Shown here: one piece after another, positions 11,053 through 22,545 of the stretch
How positions within the stretch are numbered: the stretch's first letter is position 1
How the letters are laid out: each line of letters opens with the position of its first letter
Source: Heterobasidion occidentale
Lineage: Eukaryota; Basidiomycota; Agaricomycetes; Russulales; Bondarzewiaceae
Direction of reading: 5' to 3'
Length of the DNA stretch: 64,000 nt
Assembly: GCA_039111635.1 (NCBI GenBank)
Contig: JBCAQO010000008.1
Span: 1,426,001 to 1,490,000 of the forward strand
Translations under genes and position numbers: made by a program
The notes under the pieces: generated by a model
Database searches by the model: none
Told to the model about the DNA's origin: nothing
The model's input: only the letters and a program-made list of their open reading frames with translations

Positions 11053-11727
11053 CTATTCGTCTTTCCTGTTTTCTTTAATGATTCGTTTCCGGAGGTCGTT
11101 GTCTATTATGGTAACACCTCCTCGTTCAGTTGCCCTGATGTGAAGCATTCGGTGAGGGTCCCAACTGTTATCTGTATTAATGGCATTGATTTCTGCAAAG
11201 GGTCTTCGGATCTTTTCTGTGTCATTGAAAAGTTTGGGTTCCAAGAGTGTTTCGCCTGAATTGTCAAATTCCACCCCCTTTTTATGGTCTGGGCGCCGTG
11301 ACAGACCGTCAGATTTATTGGTGACTCCCGCCTTGTGCGTCAATTTGTAGTCAAAATGCGAGAGGTAGAGTGACCATCGTGCTTGCCGACGGTTTAATTT
11401 CTGGCTTGACCGGAACCATTCAAGGTTCTTGTGGTCCATCCAGACGTCTACCGGGTGGTCGGCGCCCTCCAAATAGTGTCACCAAGCTTTGAAGGCTCAA
11501 ACAACAGCCAGCAACTCTTTATCGTAGATTGGGTAGTTGCGTTCTGTAGGTGAGAGCAACTTGGAAATATAAGCACGTGGGTGCCATTTTCCATCTTTGG
11601 TGACTTGTGATAAAACTGCTCTGGTGGCAAAGTCGGAGGCATCGCATTCAATGTGGAAAGGGTTCCTTGTATCTGGCATAACGAGCACCGGAGATTCTGT
11701 AAATATTCGTTTTAGCATTTGAAACAC
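11053..11727 (-). pseudogene. Element B RNase H region
   Basis: The segment of Pol that degrades the RNA strand of the RNA-DNA hybrid. It is legible from FHIECDASDFATRAVLSQ (first catalytic D of the family) through ERNYPIYDKELLAVV and [20 protein letters not shown] to the [11 protein letters not shown] region. Two TGA stops (11,497-11,499 and 11,479-11,481) fall 15 bp apart, where the family normally has R (AFKAW-R-HYLEG), both compatible with CGA to TGA. A TAG at 11,053 separates it from the integrase. It is followed directly by integrase on the same strand. Confidence 0.88.
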
Positions 11728-11766
11728 TTCTTTGCATGCTGGTGTCCAATCCCAGGTGCGTTCCTT

Positions 11767-13029
11767 CTATGTTAACTCAAATAGCGGATGTGCTATTTTT
11801 GAGTAATCCTTGATAAACCTGCGATAAAAGTTGCAAAAACCTAAAAACGATTGCACTTCCTTGACTTTTCCAAGGGTTGGCCAGTCCATAATACCCGCCA
11901 CTTTGATTGGGTCCATTTCCAGATGTCCATGTGATATAACATATCCAAGGTAGTTGATTTTCTTTTTATGGAAGTGGCATTTCGAGGGTTGTAGGTACAG
12001 ATCGTTGTCTTGTAAGATCTGTAAAACCTTTCGTACCGTCTTGATATGGTCGTCCATTGTTTTGGAGAATACTAGGATGTCGTCCATATAGATTGCTACC
12101 AATCCGGCATAGATGAGGTCTTTGAAGAGTGCATTCATCATGGTTTGGAATGTTGCCAGCGAGTTGGTTAATCCAAAGAACATGACCAGTGGTTCGTACA
12201 TTCCTAGATTAGTGACGAACGCGGCCAGTTTCTCGCTTCCTTCTTTCATGCGTACATTGTTATATCCTGTATCAACATCCATTAGTGAAAAGTATACGGC
12301 TTCGGCTAGAAGATCCAGTAATTCTTGAATAATCGGCAACAGGTATTTGTTCTTGATCGTTATTTCATTGAGTTTGCGATAATCCATTACTGGTCGTAGT
12401 TTCCCATTCTTTTTCTTGATGAAGAAGAATGGAGATGCCATGTGCGACTTGGATTCTCGGATGAATCCTTTCTGAAGGTTTTCGTCTATGAATTTCTTGA
12501 GTTCCACTTGCTCACCGGGGCTGAGACTGTATAGCTTGGGTTTGAGCGAGTGATCCATTCCTTCCTTGATCTCTATCTTGTGATCCCAGGGTCGAGAGAG
12601 CGGTAGCTGTCCTTTTGGTTGACCTTCGAAAACCTTCCTATGATTCCAGTATTCCTTCGGCACTATTTCCTCGAAGGATAGTTTGGGTTTCCCTTTGGCG
12701 GCTTCTTCTGCAAGTCTTTGCGAGTTGGTGTGCTTCGTTTGTTTCCCTGTCTGTGCTTTGGCAGGCTTGCTTCCTTGAGCCAGTATGTTGGCGTATGGAA
12801 GTTCCGTGGTTTCGGCGTGATGTATATCGACACCTTCTTTGGAGTCGTTGTATAATTCTAGTGCCTGTAATGTTCCTGTATCAAGGCATCTAACAAGATA
12901 GACTCCATCTTCTTCAAGATCCTTGGAGGGAGGTGCCGGAAGTCTGTCACCGTCCTCCGGAACGTCTTCTTCAGCCCATGTCGGAACCTTGTAATTTCTG
13001 GTTCGGGCCTTCAGACGTTCGGCATTCAA
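11767..13029 (-). pseudogene. Element B reverse transcriptase
   Basis: A 420-aa open stretch containing the full reverse-transcriptase palm: DHKIEIKEG, SPFFFIKKKNGKLRPVMDYR, NVRMKEGSEKLAAF, FGLTNSLATFQTMMN, the active-site box YMDDILVFS, NYLGYVIS and the thumb motif VQSFLGFCNFYRRF. It belongs to the Ty3/Gypsy group by order (protease - RT - RNase H - integrase). The N-terminal linker is lysine-rich. It is separated from the protease by one TGA (13,033-13,035) and from RNase H by one TAG (11,767), so the original was a single Pol frame. RT copies genomic RNA into DNA in cytoplasmic particles. Confidence 0.92.
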
Positions 13030-13032
13030 CCT

Positions 13033-13665
13033 TCAAGTTGCGAACTCCAGACTTGTAGGTATTGTCCGCGGATGTGGTACTGTGGTGTTTCCCACTTTCC
13101 GACCTGGTACTGCTTTTCCCGGCTTTTGCACTGGTATTGAGTAGTCGCCCGTTTGCGGTACTGTTTCTATGCGCCGTATGCTTGGTTTAGGACGTCCTGG
13201 TTTTCTTGTAGCTCTTTTAGCTTTTACCGGTCCTCCTTTTATTTGGCAGGAGGGTGGGCATCTGGTAAAGTGCAGCCCGTAGGCATGCCAGTCAACTTCT
13301 GGGTTATGTTCCAATAACCAGTTGGTTCCTAAAATGACGTCCTCTTTTCCTATTTCCACAATGTAGAATCTTGCTGATTCTGTATGCGACCCCCCCTTTT
13401 CGCCTAGAACCTGTAACTTGAGGTTGGTGAATCTTGTAATGGGTCCTCCTTTAAACTCAGTGTTTTGGACCGTACTAACTGGGATAGGGGCAGGGGTTTT
13501 ATGCATGGTGATTCGATGTGCTTCTACGAAGCGAGGGTGCATGAAGATTCCGGTGGCTCCACTGTCCACCAGTGCCTGTGTAGCAGCTTTTCTATTCTTG
13601 CCTATGAGCATTGTCTCAAGTTGGAGTGATGGTGCACCATGTGATTTCATTTCCAAAAGATACAA
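13033..13665 (-). pseudogene. Element B aspartic protease
   Basis: A 210-aa stretch with the retropepsin active-site box ALVDSGATGIFM near its start and the later ILGTNWLLEHNP element of the flap/C-terminal half. The enzyme cleaves Gag and Pol during particle maturation. It is in the same frame as the RT, from which it is split by a single TGA after EFAT; CGA to TGA restores the frame (inference). A basic Lys/Arg/Pro linker follows the protease fold. Confidence 0.88.
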
Positions 13666-13771
13666 TACATCTGGATGTCCGTGCTCTTGGTCAGCATCTT
13701 TACTGGCCAGAGGAGCATACCAATTTCCTGCAAGAATCCTACTCTCCGCATCCGCTGCCGATGGAGAGGCC

Positions 13772-15746
13772 TTAAAAATTCTTCGAGTTGCTAAAGGCTT
13801 GAACTTCCTCGATTTCTTCCATGCTGAGTCCCATCATCATTTGGTGGATGTGGTTGACTCGGTTCTTTCCTTCCTCGACGTCTTCATCATTGAATTGTCC
13901 TTTGTCCATTTCTCCTTCGCGCACTGTCCTGCGACGAGGAGGTTGGAATCTTCTTTTGGGTCGAGAAGGGCAGTTGCGCGCCATGTGCCCGGGCTTCTTG
14001 CAAAAGAAGCACTTGCCTTCTTTGGCAAGTCAATCTCTTTCCGCCGGGGTAAGCTTCTTGAAGCGAGTGCGAACTGCATCAGCCTCCATTTCTGCTGCAT
14101 CTACGTCCATAGGTTTGTATTGAGGTTCCCTATCGTGCCGCGGGGGTGCCCTTTTGTCGTAAAAGGTACGTGGAGTGTAGATTTGGAATTTGCCTTTTCG
14201 GAGGTCGTATGCTCGGTCCCTTGCGATGCGCATCTTTTCATGTTTCTTGGCCTTCTTGACCAGTTCCTCCCATGTTCCGTCTTTGGAAGGGTCTTCATAA
14301 ATTCCCTTTGCTAGTTCCCATTTGAGTCCTCGCAGGAAATGGGTCTTCTTGGTTTCTTCATCTACACTGGCAAGCACCGCGAGCTGTTCAAATAGCTGAA
14401 GGTAGGTGTTGAAGGATTCTTTCCCTTGATTGACCCTGGCTAATTTGTCGCGAGCGTCCGCTTCTTTATTGAACTCCTCAAAGTCGGTGGCTATCTTTTT
14501 GCGGATGGATGTGAAGCCAGCCGTGTCTGCCCAAGTGTAGTGGTTCCAATCCTTTAATGTGTTCCTGGCCTGAGTAAAGTTTCTTGCCCATATCCCCGCT
14601 GATCCTTCTTTCATATATGACAGAGCGTAGGCGATTTTGGCAAATTCATTTGCACAATCTTTTTTTCTGGCCAGGAACATCAGGTCAATTTCGTGGAGGA
14701 ACTGCTCTGTTTGTTTCCGGTTTCCACTGAAGGTGGTGGGTTTGGCCATAGCTGGTCCCTTGGACTCATTACCTCCAGTATCTGTCGACATTGTATTGGG
14801 CGGGGGCTCTGGATCGTTAGGTGGTTCCGGATTTCCACTTGGTGCTTCAAAATACTCCGGTTTGGGGACAAACTCCGGTGTTGGGGCTCGGAAGTCTTTT
14901 GGGGAGTGGTTTCTTGTAAGGGGGATGTAGCGGGAGTGTTTCTTCTAGAGATTCTACTTCCACTGGCTGTTTCTCTGGGTAGAGTATGTATGTGCGGTCT
15001 TGGCGAGTCACGATGCCTATTTGCCGGTGATTCAGGTTTGTCAAAGGTCTTGCTTGCGACGTAGTCCGCGACCTTGACCAGGTGTAGTTGGGGTCCTGCG
15101 TGGACGGTCTTCTCTCCCCAGGTAGGGTATTTGTATCTGCTCTCTCCTCGTTTGTGGAAGAATCCGGTGAGAGTTCCTGCGTAGTAGAAGTGTCTCTTGT
15201 TCTCGTTGTAATAAAGTTGGTCCTTGTCGAAGTCTTTGGGTAAGTCTCCGTAGACTTCTGCTGGGTCTGTTCTGTAGCCAGGAGGATATCCCGAGGTGAT
15301 TTTGTCCGTTGTTTATTCTTTGAAGAAGAAGGGTACTGCCTGTCTTCTTCCAGCTTGTAATGCTTCTTGTAGGTCTGGGTCCCTTTTGATAATTTCGTTG
15401 ATGAAAATATCAATCTGGTCGATGAGTTGGATGATCTCGGAGAATGTGTGTCCTGAGATGAGGGTTCGGAGATGATAAGTTTTGTGGGCGAACTCTCCTC
15501 TTCTGACAATAAAAATGATCCCTTCAATTTCTGTTCGGACTGGTGGAGAGTTAGGGGCTTCCAGTGTGTCTTTCTAGGTGGAGGAGAAGGTCCAGTGGAT
15601 GAGGACTGAGACGTGGTCTCTGTTCTCCTGGGTCTTGACAAGTTCTGCCCTGATTCCGTCTGCGTCGATATTCCTTGCGAGGGCTCTTCTGAGATCGGTG
15701 ATAACGGTGCTGGGGAAATCGTCTGGTCTTCCGTCGTGTATCTCAA
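13772..15746 (-). pseudogene. Element B Gag region
   Basis: Gag is spread over three frames. The most N-terminal readable parts are at about 15,746-15,040 (in one frame, with a second frame giving the segment GYPPGYRTDPAEVYGDLPKD near 15,290). The capsid core is the clean 253-aa frame 14,791-14,030 (KFSG-like start TTFSGNRKQTEQFLHEIDLM, then QARNTLKDW and THFLRGLKWELAKGIYEDP). The nucleocapsid CCHC knuckle CFFCKKPGHMARNC lies at about 14,010-13,969, after an in-frame TGA at 14,027-14,029. Gag forms the particle shell and packages RNA. At least one frameshift near 15,000 and one TGA make it non-functional. Confidence 0.85.
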
Positions 15747-16085
15747 CGGTGTTCTTGGTTCTGATGACGTCGGGCTCTCTGTTATCTGTGAGGGTGAACG
15801 GTGTCTTTGGTTTGTTGATGAAGCAAATCCGGAAAACTGATATTCAGTTTTACTGAGGTCGATGAAGATCTCGGGTGATCGCTGTAACCTGAGTGTGGCT
15901 ACTCCTGAATAAACTTTTCCTGGGTTTCGGTGTCTTGCAACTTCTATGGTTCCTGGGCTATTAACTCTTGCTTGAAGGGTTCCTGCTTGGTTTACCCTGT
16001 TGGCGGTTGCTAGAATGTTGTTTACTGATTGGAGAAAGAGCTGTCGCTGCTGGAGATCCAGCTTTGAATAGGGTAGGGATGGAAG

Positions 16086-16097
16086 AGCTCATTCAAG
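16086..16097 (-). promoter_or_regulatory. Primer-binding site of element B (self-priming type)
   Basis: Directly inside the 5' LTR, after a CT spacer, the minus strand reads TGAATGAGCT. This pairs with AGCTCGTTCA in the LTR (one G-U pair, otherwise perfect over 10 nt). In the solo copy that segment is at 25,206-25,215, 33 nt after the TATA-like TATATTTA at 25,173. It therefore lies where transcripts should start, as in Tf1/sushi elements that prime from their own 5' end. I found no match to a tRNA 3' end. Confidence 0.6.
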
Positions 16098-16941
16098 TGT
16101 TAGGTCGGAGACCTATCACGTGCACCGATGCACGAAGGGGATCCCTAGGCTAATACGTCCACAGCGTTGTAGAGTCAGAGGCTCCAATGAATAAAGACGA
16201 CCAATTGTCTTTGGGCTCTCTCAAGAAACTCGGAGTCGTTCTCTGCCTTGTCCTCGAAGAGGTTAAGGAGATGATCCTCGAGGTCTTCTCGGTGATGAGA
16301 AGGAACGGGATGATCTTCTCCTGTCCAACAGATGACCCGAGGAGGTGTCCAACTGAGAACGCGGAAGGCGGCGAGTCCGGTGTAGTAATGTGTGAAGAGG
16401 GCGTAAGAAGAGAAGGGAGGCGAGGCCAGTGCTTCGTCAGACCATGTAAAGGAGTTTCAGATCTGACAGAGATCATGAAGTGTGGGCTAGAAAGGTAGCC
16501 AGACACCGGGTGCAGTGCAGAGATCAAATATATTACAGGTGAACGAGCTGAGCTTCTTAGAAGCTCATCTCGGCTAAATATACAAAGAAGTATCTAGGGC
16601 AGGATCGCGATCTGGTCTGTGCGCTTCTCAGGTACCAAAGTCAACGATCGAGATCCGTAAGCTAAGATGCGTCATTGATCTAACTATAGTACTGGGGCAC
16701 TAATGTCTGTCCACATCCATATGAAATACCGAGGCACATTGCAATCAATCAGGAACCAGGAACAGGGCCAGGAACTAAAGTCTGTCCACATCAAGAATCA
16801 GGAACCGTAAGTAAATGTTCATGCAGCGAGCATGTCAATAGTAATCAGTCATGGGAATCGGTCCGAGTCTGTAACATGTCGAAGCACTTGACCAGCCCAT
16901 CCACTCACGTGCAAAGCACATGTTAGGACGCGGTCCTAACA
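16098..16941 (-). mobile_element. 5' LTR of Ty3/Gypsy element B
   Basis: An 844-bp LTR with the same ends and terminal palindromes as the copy at 6,514. Its outer flank is CTCAC, which does not match GAGGG at the other end. Over about 400 bp I compared by eye it is closer to the solo LTR at 24,813-25,657 (about 9 differences) than to its apparent partner at 6,514 (about 18 differences). So the element is probably a recombinant between two insertions. Confidence 0.92.
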
Positions 16942-18276
16942 CTCACCTTATCTGAGCAATGAGTGGGAATTTGCAGCACATCTCTGGATGACTATATGTG
17001 TACTCAGGAACTTATCATCGAAAGCAGGACTGAGGGTCCATGCGGTACCTGGACATCATGCCGGTGGATTTGTGTGCAGCAGAGTAAAGTCACTCAATAA
17101 AACTAGAGCAACATCTGTTTCTGGAAATAGTGTGACTGAAAGTGTGTTTTATGCTTTCCCAGTGGTCGCAGCTGTTGCAGGTGCATGCTTTGTAGGCATA
17201 ACATGTGTCTCAATCCTCAATTTCCCCTTTTCTTTTTGTTATTTTAGGGCATCTACTCTTCTCTTTGCTTGGTCGTTGCCATGCACCTTCTCCTATTTTT
17301 TTAGTCAGTCATGCTTGAGCTTGTAAACATGGTTCATTTGAACGATGCATAAGTATCTGCTTTCTCTCTTTCTCTTCCTTGCCATAAACTTCATTTAAAG
17401 AATTATGTCTACCTGCTTCAGGCCTCAGGCCTTAGGTGGCTGGAATATTACTCTACGCCGTTTCTGAGTGACGGCAAGCATCTAACTCATGGGTGAGCTC
17501 GCTTGCTTGCCAATATTAACAGTGTCCTTGTCATTCTTTGTCATGTTGGCCTTGGGCTTTTCACTCTTGCTGGCCTGCATGAGAGTACAATAGTGACTGC
17601 TTCAGTGTTATTGTTTCATGTATGGAATTTTTGTCACTCTCTCTTGTGCATGCTGCATGCCATGCTGCATGCTACATGCCATGCTGCATGCTATGCTGCC
17701 CACTGAACAGGGTTTTATGCAGTTACTTAGCATGGCTATGCTTGCAATTGCCTGCGTCATTCATTGAGCTTATGCAGACGTGACGTCTGTAGATGGTCTT
17801 GTACGCTAATTGGGTGCTCCATCCCGTCAGCGCACTCAAAACCGTGCGTGCCATATTTTATGGTATATGCCTTTCTTGGCATGACAGGTGCTTATTATTC
17901 CTCCACCATCATCATTGACTAGGCTCCACTCACAACTGTTTATTCCGCAAGGCATGCCCTCGTAGTATGGCACATGAGTACGAAAATGTATGGTATGGCT
18001 CTGCATAATGAGGTGGCCATTGTGGTGGTGCACAACAGGTGCTCTTACTCATGGTTTTTCCTGTCCTTTCTACTGAGACCATTGCAAGTGTTGCCAGTTG
18101 CTGGAGGAAAGTTCTAGTGTATTTTGTACTAAATCATGAAAATAATGACCGGTGCCTGCTGATTTGTTTCTCACGTGCCAACAGTGCACGGACCACCCAT
18201 TCCTTTTATATAATAATTAGTTGCCTACCTCTTACCACTGCAACCTCGCTATTTTTTGCCTCTCTCCCTCACTTGT
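16942..18276. other. AT-rich intergenic sequence
   Basis: No gene recognised. A weak plus-strand stretch at 17,076-17,200 (GNSVTESVFYAFPVVAAVAG) looks like a former exon with a hydrophobic segment. At 17,641-17,702 the string catgctgcatgc is repeated several times. Otherwise nothing is seen. Confidence 0.4.
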
Positions 18277-18356
18277 GGGTCTTTTGCTAGGTCTGGGTCT
18301 TTTGATGGGTCTTTTGCTGAGTCTTTTGCTAGGTCTTTTGCTGGATCTTTTGCGAT
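18277..18356 (+). repeat. 12-bp tandem repeat (GGTCTTTTGCTA)
   Basis: About six imperfect copies of a 12-bp unit close to GGTCTTTTGCTA, with some units carrying an additional GGTCT. No coding function is evident. Confidence 0.75.
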
Positions 18357-18686
18357 GACTGCTCTTTGGGCTGGTTATTGTATCTATGTGCCTTAGCTGA
18401 TGGCTATGGCTGTGCTTGTTGAGTCATGTGTTAATTCCTTGCGCCTTTTGGTCATCCTTCATGCTATGTCTTTTATTGTTATATTCTGATTTTTTATGTA
18501 TTTCTCTTACATGTGGCATATTGTATATAATAGGAAAGGAATGTTATATCTATGTAATTCACATTATAAAAACATTTTACCATGGGTATTGGGATATGAG
18601 TGTAAATAAAACTAAGGATTGATGGGAATAATAACTAAATATGTTTAAGGTTGACTAATATTCTTTTGTTATTTATGTTTTATGCT

Positions 18687-18925
18687 GATATTTATCAAGC
18701 TGTTCCTTGTAGCCACAGATATTTCTGGGCTAGGCTAATCTTGCCAATATATTGCATTTCAACATTGGTCTGTCAGACATTCTGATATTTATCAAGCCTA
18801 GAATTCCTTATAGCCACAGATATTTCTGGGCCAGGCAAATCCTGCCAATATGCCTTCTCGCATATTGTATTTCAACATTGGTCTGTCAGACATTCTAACA
18901 TTCATCAAGCCTAAAGTCCTTTCTT
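18687..18925 (+). repeat. ~100-bp tandem duplication
   Basis: Unit 1 starts at 18,687 (gatatttatcaagc), unit 2 at 18,784 and a partial third at about 18,897. Units 1 and 2 share long strings such as agccacagatatttctgggc and ttcaacattggtctgtcaga; unit 2 has an additional ~16 bp. It lies just upstream of the LINE relic and could be part of its body or an unrelated duplication. Confidence 0.75.
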
Positions 18926-19199
18926 AACTATTATAGTATCTAATGTCAGAATGATAGATCTGTTGTATCATATAGTGCATAATTCCTTTGTATAGCCTTA
19001 TCAATTAATTATTTTTTCTCTGATGCTTTTACACCCTGATATTCCTTATATCATCTGCAAGATTTTGCTAAGTCAGAAAGTTTTTTGAGTACATAGATAC
19101 AAACAGATACCTTTTCCAGTACAGTGCTCACAGTATGATTGGTAATTGTCATAATATGTGGCTGCTGTGACTAAAGCGGCAAGCATAGCCAAACTGTGA

Positions 19200-19545
19200 C
19201 ATGCCATTTTTAGGCTCACTGTGGCTGGTGTGGCTAAAATTGCTTGTTTTATCAATTTGTGGCTGATACCATTGCAACGACACATGCACCACATTAGGCC
19301 AGAGGATTTCATAGATGCTACCTGTCCTGTATGTGGGCAACACAAAGAGACAATTGTACACTATCTGATACAGTGCAGAAAGTACTTAGACAGCTGACAC
19401 CGCCTTGAGCAAGCGGTTGGCAGATTAGGACACAATATAATGAAGCTATTAAACAACAAGGTGATGTTTCCTCACCTTTTCACATACACAAATGAAACCC
19501 AGCAATTCCACAACACCTTTGGAGACATCTATCAACCAAAGATGA
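19200..19545 (+). pseudogene. LINE (non-LTR retrotransposon) C-terminal relic
   Basis: One plus-strand frame reads INLWLIPLQRHMHHIRPEDF, then a zinc-binding CPVCGQHKETIVHYLIQC (C-x2-C-x8-H-x4-C), then LEQAVGRLGHNIMKLLNNKV and NTFGDIYQP. This order, with the CCHC motif about 20 residues after a (L/I)N-x-L-x-R-x-H segment and an F-G-D/A-I end, is the C-terminal end of fungal Tad-type LINE ORF2 proteins. A TGA (after LDS) interrupts the frame. The upstream RT and endonuclease are not legible. Sequence 3' of it is A-rich but has no clear poly(A) tail. Confidence 0.65.
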
Positions 19546-21544
19546 CCAGAGTGGTACTGAATAAACCAAGGAATAGAAGAGAGCGAGTGAATAGGAGCAG
19601 AGGGAAACCCAACTCAGAACGGGTACACAGCATGAACAACAACACTAGATGCACACACACACAATGCATCATCAATAATAATCGACAACAAATGGCAGCA
19701 TCTATGCATACATGGCTACAAATAGTATATATCATATAACATCCCACATACAACACTATATGATACTTACTATAATTACCACTAATCCTTACTAACACGA
19801 CCCATCCTCTATGAGGTACACACATGCCCTTTGAGAACCATTGCAGAGCACAGGACAGCACAGGAACTCATAACATATGATATAATAGCATACATACATG
19901 TACCTAGTCTAGGCATGTGGCACACTGCAATTAGACTAAAATACAGACTTAAAAAAGCAATGATTGTCTATGTTTAAATTTACAGTGTTGATAACAACAA
20001 GATATGGAAAATGTCTATATAGCCAATCAGCAGCATAATTGTTCATGAGCATCCCAAATATAACCCTTCCTGTATGTTTGCCCTATCATGTTAGCATAGA
20101 TACAGAAAAAAGAATGTGCAAGAAAAACATACCGGTGCTAACAACACTACTTAGCACTGACTTTTTTCTATGGACAAAACAACTATATGTGCACGGATTG
20201 TGCCTCAAAATCAATGTTGTAATCAACATGCCTGCCATCTACTTCCACATACACTGTGAGGGCTGGAATTGACTATATGATCGGAGTATATTAAGGTGGG
20301 AATGTAGATGGGTGAATAAAGATAAATAGTTATAAACTCACATGTGCTCCCAGTGCATACGTATGAGTTCTTTTTTGTTGAAAAATTGAATGCAATAGTT
20401 CTTATACAATAGTCTTTAGTGATCACGTGATTTCATGCCTTAGTCTTAGTCTGTACTCATTACTCCTGCTTACTTGTGTCATACTTTGTCTTGTTTCAAA
20501 TTCTTGCTGGATATCTTGAATAATGTATCTTTTCAAAACTACAAATATAAACATATTTCCCCCCCAATTTTGGCCTACTTGTCTGTGTCTGCAAGATTAA
20601 AATTTCTCAAGTCTTTCAGCCAGATTTTCAGCATGCATCAGTTAGGCCGCTTTCAGATGTGAATATTTGGAAAATTTGCTTCTTTGAGCCTGCTTGGAGG
20701 AAGGGCTATGATTATTTCATGAATCTAAGCTATTGAAGATAAGAGAAATCACAGGATAAGAAACTTGAAAGTAAAGAGTACCGTCAAAGAGCAATATGCC
20801 ATACTACGTGAGAAACTACTGAGTATGGGCATAAACATCGCTTAAACTAGTGAGTAACCCTTCCAAATAATGACCTCAACCACCAATTGTTCAATGCTTA
20901 ATTTTTTAGCAATAAATAATGTTATACATACATATCAGCAATAGCGAAATGCTGTTGTCAATACCCTGGTGCAAGCCAGCAAGGACTGTATTGACAAAAG
21001 GATACGTGGAAAGCTACAGACACTATTAATTAGTATGATAGTGATGATGGACAACAAACAATTTAAGATAGAAATGAACAAGATGAGGATAGACAAATGA
21101 GAGAAAATATAAAGACATACTATTGTGAACGAGCCCTTAATATTTAACAATCATTGCTTGGCAGACATTTAGCAGATAACACATAAGTAAATAATCAATT
21201 GGCAAACAATCATACTCATGAATGTAACACCCTCAAGCAAAGTCGGGCTAAAGTAGTTGGCAAGTCTCAAGTTACAACTGTTTAGCATTACAGAAATGGT
21301 AAGTTTCTAGTCTACATCCAAATCAACCCTCCTTGTGGGTAGTCAGGATTTCAGGTTGAATTTGATATATTTTCAAACTCAGTCTAACTCATATGCAAAC
21401 CAGCTCACATGCTAATCTTGGGAAGGCTTGAAATGTGTTTCTGGGCAGTTTTAATATGCAAAAAAAGATTGAATTAACTTTGCAAGGTAGAAGAAACATG
21501 AAGTGATGGTAAAGTTACAAAAATGAGCATATAAAATGTTGTTT
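19546..21544. other. AT-rich, nothing recognised
   Basis: Two kilobases of AT-rich sequence with many stops in all frames and no structural RNA, repeat or splice-supported gene that I could make out. It may include 3' remains of the LINE. Confidence 0.5.
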
Positions 21545-21612
21545 TGATCGGGACTTGAACCAATAGCTTGAGCAACAAGTCATACAATGCACCAACTCGC
21601 CTATCATGCCAA
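21545..21612 (-). repeat. tRNA-derived SINE-like head or tRNA pseudogene
   Basis: On the minus strand an A-box-like TAGGCGAGTTGG (21,603-21,592) is followed about 30 bp later by a perfect RNA polymerase III B box GGTTCAAGTCC (21,561-21,551). The spacing is that of a tRNA. The acceptor-stem halves do not pair (GGCATGA against TCAAAAC), so it is not a working tRNA. An AT-rich tail follows on the minus strand. The likely explanation is the 5' head of a tRNA-derived SINE; a decayed tRNA gene is the alternative. Confidence 0.55.
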
Positions 21613-22545
21613 ATATTATCTTGCTTAATAAGCAAAATATATCTAGATATAGGTGGCATGCCTATTTTAGTTAGGTTTGGTAACATATTTCTTGCAAACT
21701 CCATTATTTTTGACCAGCAAACACCAAAATCCTAACAACCTACAAGATCCCCCAAATTTAGAAGCAGACCCTATGCATAAAATAACTTGTCTTTTGCATA
21801 TTGAGTCAGCAACAGAGACTAGTAAGTTTTTGGAACCAACAGTTCTAGATTTTAGATAAGAGATTCATAAGCACTTTGTCAGCTTTCCCTTAATCCTTGG
21901 AAATGGCTGACTGCCAAGGAGATGATCTATTACAGTCATTTGCATGTCTACTTGCACTCAATGTGGGCGAGAATTATTTGTTGTAGCTAAACAGCATGAT
22001 ATCCTTTGTCACTCTACATAGCCACCAGTGCACAACAACTTTAATAACCACCATGTTGTGCAAACCGCTCCTTGAAGGAACACACTTTAGGCATTGTGTT
22101 AGAGCCTTTTTTGCTATAGTACTATGAGGATATCTCACTAATAATGTCACTAATACAGTCTTTTTGCAAGTCAAACTTGGCTAGCCTTGCACTCAAGTTA
22201 TAAGATACTAGAGTGGGGATCTGAGTCTGTCTCCTGCACCTTGACCTTAAAATGGTCATCTCAATACTATTTGGCTGCTCATGCTATATTGAGCTATTCA
22301 CAGACCCCTTAACAATACTTCTAGAATTTTTGTTGCTAGCAACAATGGAGCATGGTATGTTTATGCAGTTGTTATATTGAATTCTATGGTATTTACTTAA
22401 ATCTCTACATAGTGAGCAGCATTTTTTTGCCTTGGATCTGGCAATAAAGCTGGCAAGAAGAATATTCTATGGAGCAACTTGATTTCTATAAATTTGAGTA
22501 TGGTCTCTTGCTTTTTTTCTTGTTTTCACTTACTAGCTCGAGCTC
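21613..22545. other. AT-rich, nothing recognised
   Basis: No gene, repeat or RNA identified in this stretch. Confidence 0.5.

Noticed and set aside
13418..14314. A 298-aa plus-strand frame
   Set aside because: Antisense shadow of element B gag-protease, which has clear motifs on the other strand.
21545..21612. Functional tRNA gene
   Set aside because: Acceptor stem does not pair, although both internal promoter boxes are recognisable.
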